DNA from: Batrachochytrium dendrobatidis JAM81
Lineage: Eukaryota > Chytridiomycota > Chytridiomycetes > Rhizophydiales
Length of the DNA: 64,000 bases
Direction of reading: 5' to 3'
NCBI RefSeq assembly: GCF_000203795.2
Contig: NW_006281101.1
Span: 1,513,279 to 1,577,278, forward strand
Shown here: in pieces, positions 61,861 to 64,000 of the stretch
Numbering within the stretch: position 1 is the stretch's first letter
Layout: the number at the start of each line of letters is the position of its first letter
Notes under the pieces: model-generated
What the model was told of the DNA's origin: nothing
The model's database searches: none
Seen by the model: only the letters and a program-made list of their open reading frames with translations
Program-made: the position numbers and the translations under genes

Positions 61861-62616
61861 TTATTCTTGCATATCCGTACTAGTTTTGTCATCTTCCTTG
61901 ATCTGTCGAACCTATTGAATACAAATGTGTTGGTTCAATCCAGATTAAATGTCAATAGAAGAAACTAAATCACTTACATAGAGAATATTGTTGCATCTAT
62001 AATAAGAAATCATAAACATCAATATTTAGTATTGCAGATTTCTTGACAAATCATCTATAGTTGAGAGAATATTGAGCTAAACTTGCCTGACCAAGACTTC
62101 ACCAAGAACACCTTGAGATACACCATCGATATATTCCTCAGTGTTTGCTAGCTATAGTCCAATGTCAATGGGTATCAAGTACAGTACAATATCCAGTATT
62201 TTGAAAAATATTCAGATCAGTGTTCATCCAGTCAAATCACATCCAACAGATCCAGCAGTCATGCAAGAGAGAGCCAGTACAATAAAACGAATATCAGCAT
62301 GAGTGGATCTTCAATTCTTCAACAAAAAAGATGGTTCAAAAACGAACCTGCATATTCATGTACGAGTCAACCGACACCAGATATCCCTTATATTCCATAC
62401 CCCACTTGAGTTTCACCATAATCGGCTTTCCTGTAAGTTCGTTTAGAAATGGTTTTGGATTGACCGGAACAAACTATAATAAAAGTTTAGATAATCGGTG
62501 TGTTGGTATGCATGGAATTCAGATAAATGATAAACTCATTGAAATACAGTGTATTCAAGTGAAATAGATGGATGAGCATTCTCCCATCCAGGCGTATAGA
62601 GATCACTCACATCCAT
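61861..62616 (-). CDS. SNRPF: Spliceosomal Sm protein F (SmF)
   Basis: Core protein of the heptameric Sm ring on U1, U2, U4 and U5 snRNAs. Five exons on the minus strand: 62616-62611 (ATG plus one codon), 62473-62348, 62151-62087, 61996-61978 (19 nt) and 61911-61861. The product is 88 residues; animal SmF has 86. Sm1 motif: [20 protein letters not shown] followed by [20 protein letters not shown]; Sm2: [14 protein letters not shown]. The acidic tail [12 protein letters not shown] is also typical. No single ORF shows it, which makes it easy to miss. The intron at 62086-61997 uses a GC donor. The first-exon choice is an inference from a perfect gtgagt donor in phase. Confidence 0.88.
61997..62086 (-). 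other. GC-AG intron in SmF
   Basis: Minus-strand exon end ggtcag is followed by gcaagt, the ideal GC-donor context; the acceptor is attatag. Splicing here yields VLVR-CNNILY, exactly the conserved Sm2 motif. The next GT would give a non-conserved peptide. Length is 90 nt. Confidence 0.85.
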
Positions 62617-62838
62617 TTGAGCTAGTCGTTTTATTGCAGGCTAAAGTTTTCGAGTGTCGCAGCACAGAATCAGCTCTAAATATACAGTTTCAAACCCTAT
62701 ATTATGGAATCAAGACTGTATATTTAGGGAATTTTATTGCAAGTCAAATTCAATTAATTTGTCCAAAACTTGCAAGAATTCAAGCAATCAACTGTTGAAT
62801 TTACACATTTCACTTTACCCAACATTATACTTTTCGTG

Positions 62839-63909
62839 ATGATCGCTTGGGTCGTTTCTGCTATTCTTGGCTGGGTAAGTGGCGTTTCGTCATTGACATA
62901 GACTGGTCATGTTGAACTGACTTTGTATTGTAGAGCTACTTTATTGCATGGTCATTGTCCTTTTATCCCCAGGCAATATTAAACTACTCGACCAAAAGGT
63001 ATTTCCAATAACCTGTTTATTTGGAGCATTCAACTAACCATTTACTGTTTAAAATCCAGTGTGCAGGGCTTATCTCTTGATTTTGTATGCTTCAATGCTA
63101 CTGGATTTCTCTGTTATGCCATCTACAATGTTACACTCTATACGATCCCGCTAGCAAGGAATCAGTATCGTGATAGGTATGATACAGAGGCAACTGTACA
63201 ACTCAACGATGTTGTGTTTTCAGTGCATGCATTAGTATTATCATTCACTGTTTTCTGCCAGATGATTGCATGGGGCCACCGATCCACTCCAAATCCAACC
63301 CTCTCTTTATGGGCAGTCCTTTTTCTTACAGCAGTCTTCATGGGCAGTGTGATCATCATGTTTCTAATCATGTGGCCATTCACCCACGATACATTACAAT
63401 TTTACAAAAACTCGGCATATAACTGGCAATGGATAAATTTGTTGGAATACTTTGCTGCAGTCAAGATGCTTGTTACGCTCGTGAAATACACTCCGCAGGC
63501 TTTGATGCATTATTACAGAAAATCAACTGCTGGTTGGAGTATCTGGAATACCCTGATGGATTTTTCCGGTGGGATTTTATCACTTTTGCAATTGGCGGTT
63601 GATGGTGCCAACTCGAGCGATTGGACTGGCATAACAGGAAACCCAATCAAGTTGGGACTCGGATGTATTTCAATCTTTTTTGGTATGTAAACCTATGTTC
63701 TGGGAATGCTATTCTTTGTATTGCTAAAACTAACACGCATATCTGTAGATCTGGTGTTCATGTATCAGCACTATATACTTTATGCCAATCGACATGTTCA
63801 AATAGAGCTGATTGACGACGCTGAAGCTAATAGACTGATTGAGCAGGATGAACAGGATGAAATCGTACCAACCTCTACATATCCAGTAATCAGCTCAGAT
63901 TCAATTTAG
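62839..63909 (+). CDS. CTNS: Cystinosin-type lysosomal/vacuolar cystine transporter
   Basis: Proton-coupled exporter of cystine from the lysosome or vacuole, PQ-loop family. Four exons: 62839-about 62874 (MIAWVVSAILGW), a short exon with SYFIAWSLSFYPQAILNYSTK, a long exon from 63059 with SVQGLSLDFVCFNATGFLCY, and a last one from about 63749 (DLVFMYQHYILY...). Seven hydrophobic segments are visible, with the two PQ motifs FYPQ and YTPQA and the GLSLDF and GWSIWN loops characteristic of cystinosin. The large glycosylated lumenal N-terminal domain of the animal protein is absent, as in yeast Ers1. The acidic tail ends in VISSDSI. It is divergent from SmF (222 bp between starts). Confidence 0.88.
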
Positions 63910-64000
63910 TTTGATCTGATGAGCATGTATATAATCATGTCAACAAACACTCGACCTTTTCAAATATATAGTCTGATACACTTGCAAACACTCAATTGTG
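63910..64000. other. Window end, 3' flank of cystinosin
   Basis: Ninety-one bases of AT-rich sequence after the stop codon; nothing else can be seen before the window ends. Confidence 0.6.

Overview
The window reads as nuclear DNA of a zoosporic (flagellated) fungus, most likely a chytrid. The genes are split by many short GT-AG introns, intergenic DNA is AT-rich, and typical fungal or opisthokont housekeeping genes (TOM70, MCM7, MAD2, SmF, mitochondrial FabD, AGC-type carrier) lie next to genes found only in organisms that build motile cilia. A Batrachochytrium-like genome would fit, but genus cannot be proved from this sequence alone.

Layout. 1-3.3 kb: no convincing gene; decayed copies of a short terminal-inverted-repeat (TIR) element and one possibly decayed ORF cluster. 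3.3-7.4 kb (+): a PNUTS/LUMINIDEPENDENS-type PP1-targeting protein with homeodomain, TFIIS-N domain, RVxF motif and CCCH finger. 7.7-10.9 kb (-): Tom70. 11.8-12.6 kb (+): a secreted, probably GPI-anchored protein built of 7-residue repeats. 12.8-16.6 kb (-): KAP3, divergent from 17.4-22.3 kb (+): an inversin-like ankyrin/IQ protein. 23-28.6 kb: two tandem SWEET sugar transporters, one with introns and one without, embedded in TIR-element copies. 29.1-31.1 kb (+): aspartate/glutamate carrier. 31.3-35.1 kb: otubain, a C8orf76-like TPR protein, a small RIIa/CATIP-like protein and an unknown 160-aa protein, arranged as two tight divergent pairs. 35.5-37.2 kb (-): a disordered protein of unknown function. 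37.2-39.9 kb: gene-poor. 39.9-41.9 kb (+): dynein-2 light intermediate chain. 42.2-44.0 kb (-): RUN-domain coiled-coil protein. 45.0-47.2 kb (-) and 47.6-49.6 kb (+): ODAD3/CCDC151 and DRC10/IQCD head to head. 49.9-54.6 kb (+): TMF1 golgin. 54.8-56.8 kb (+): mitochondrial malonyl-CoA:ACP transacylase. 57.2-61.7 kb: MAD2 and MCM7 head to head, followed by a small protein with an APC16-like motif. 61.9-62.6 kb (-): SmF. 62.8-63.9 kb (+): cystinosin.

Themes. At least five genes serve the flagellum: KAP3 (kinesin-2, anterograde IFT), DYNC2LI1 (dynein-2, retrograde IFT), ODAD3 (outer-arm docking), DRC10 (nexin-dynein regulatory complex) and the inversin-like protein; the RIIa/CATIP-like protein is a possible sixth. 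Two of the divergent promoters join ciliary gene pairs. A second group (MAD2, MCM7, APC16-like candidate) concerns the cell cycle. Gene structures are unusual: three introns are best explained with GC donors, and there is a 7-nt internal exon, a 19-nt internal exon and a 6-nt coding first exon. All gene models were joined by hand from splice motifs, phase and family similarity; no alignment or transcript data were available.
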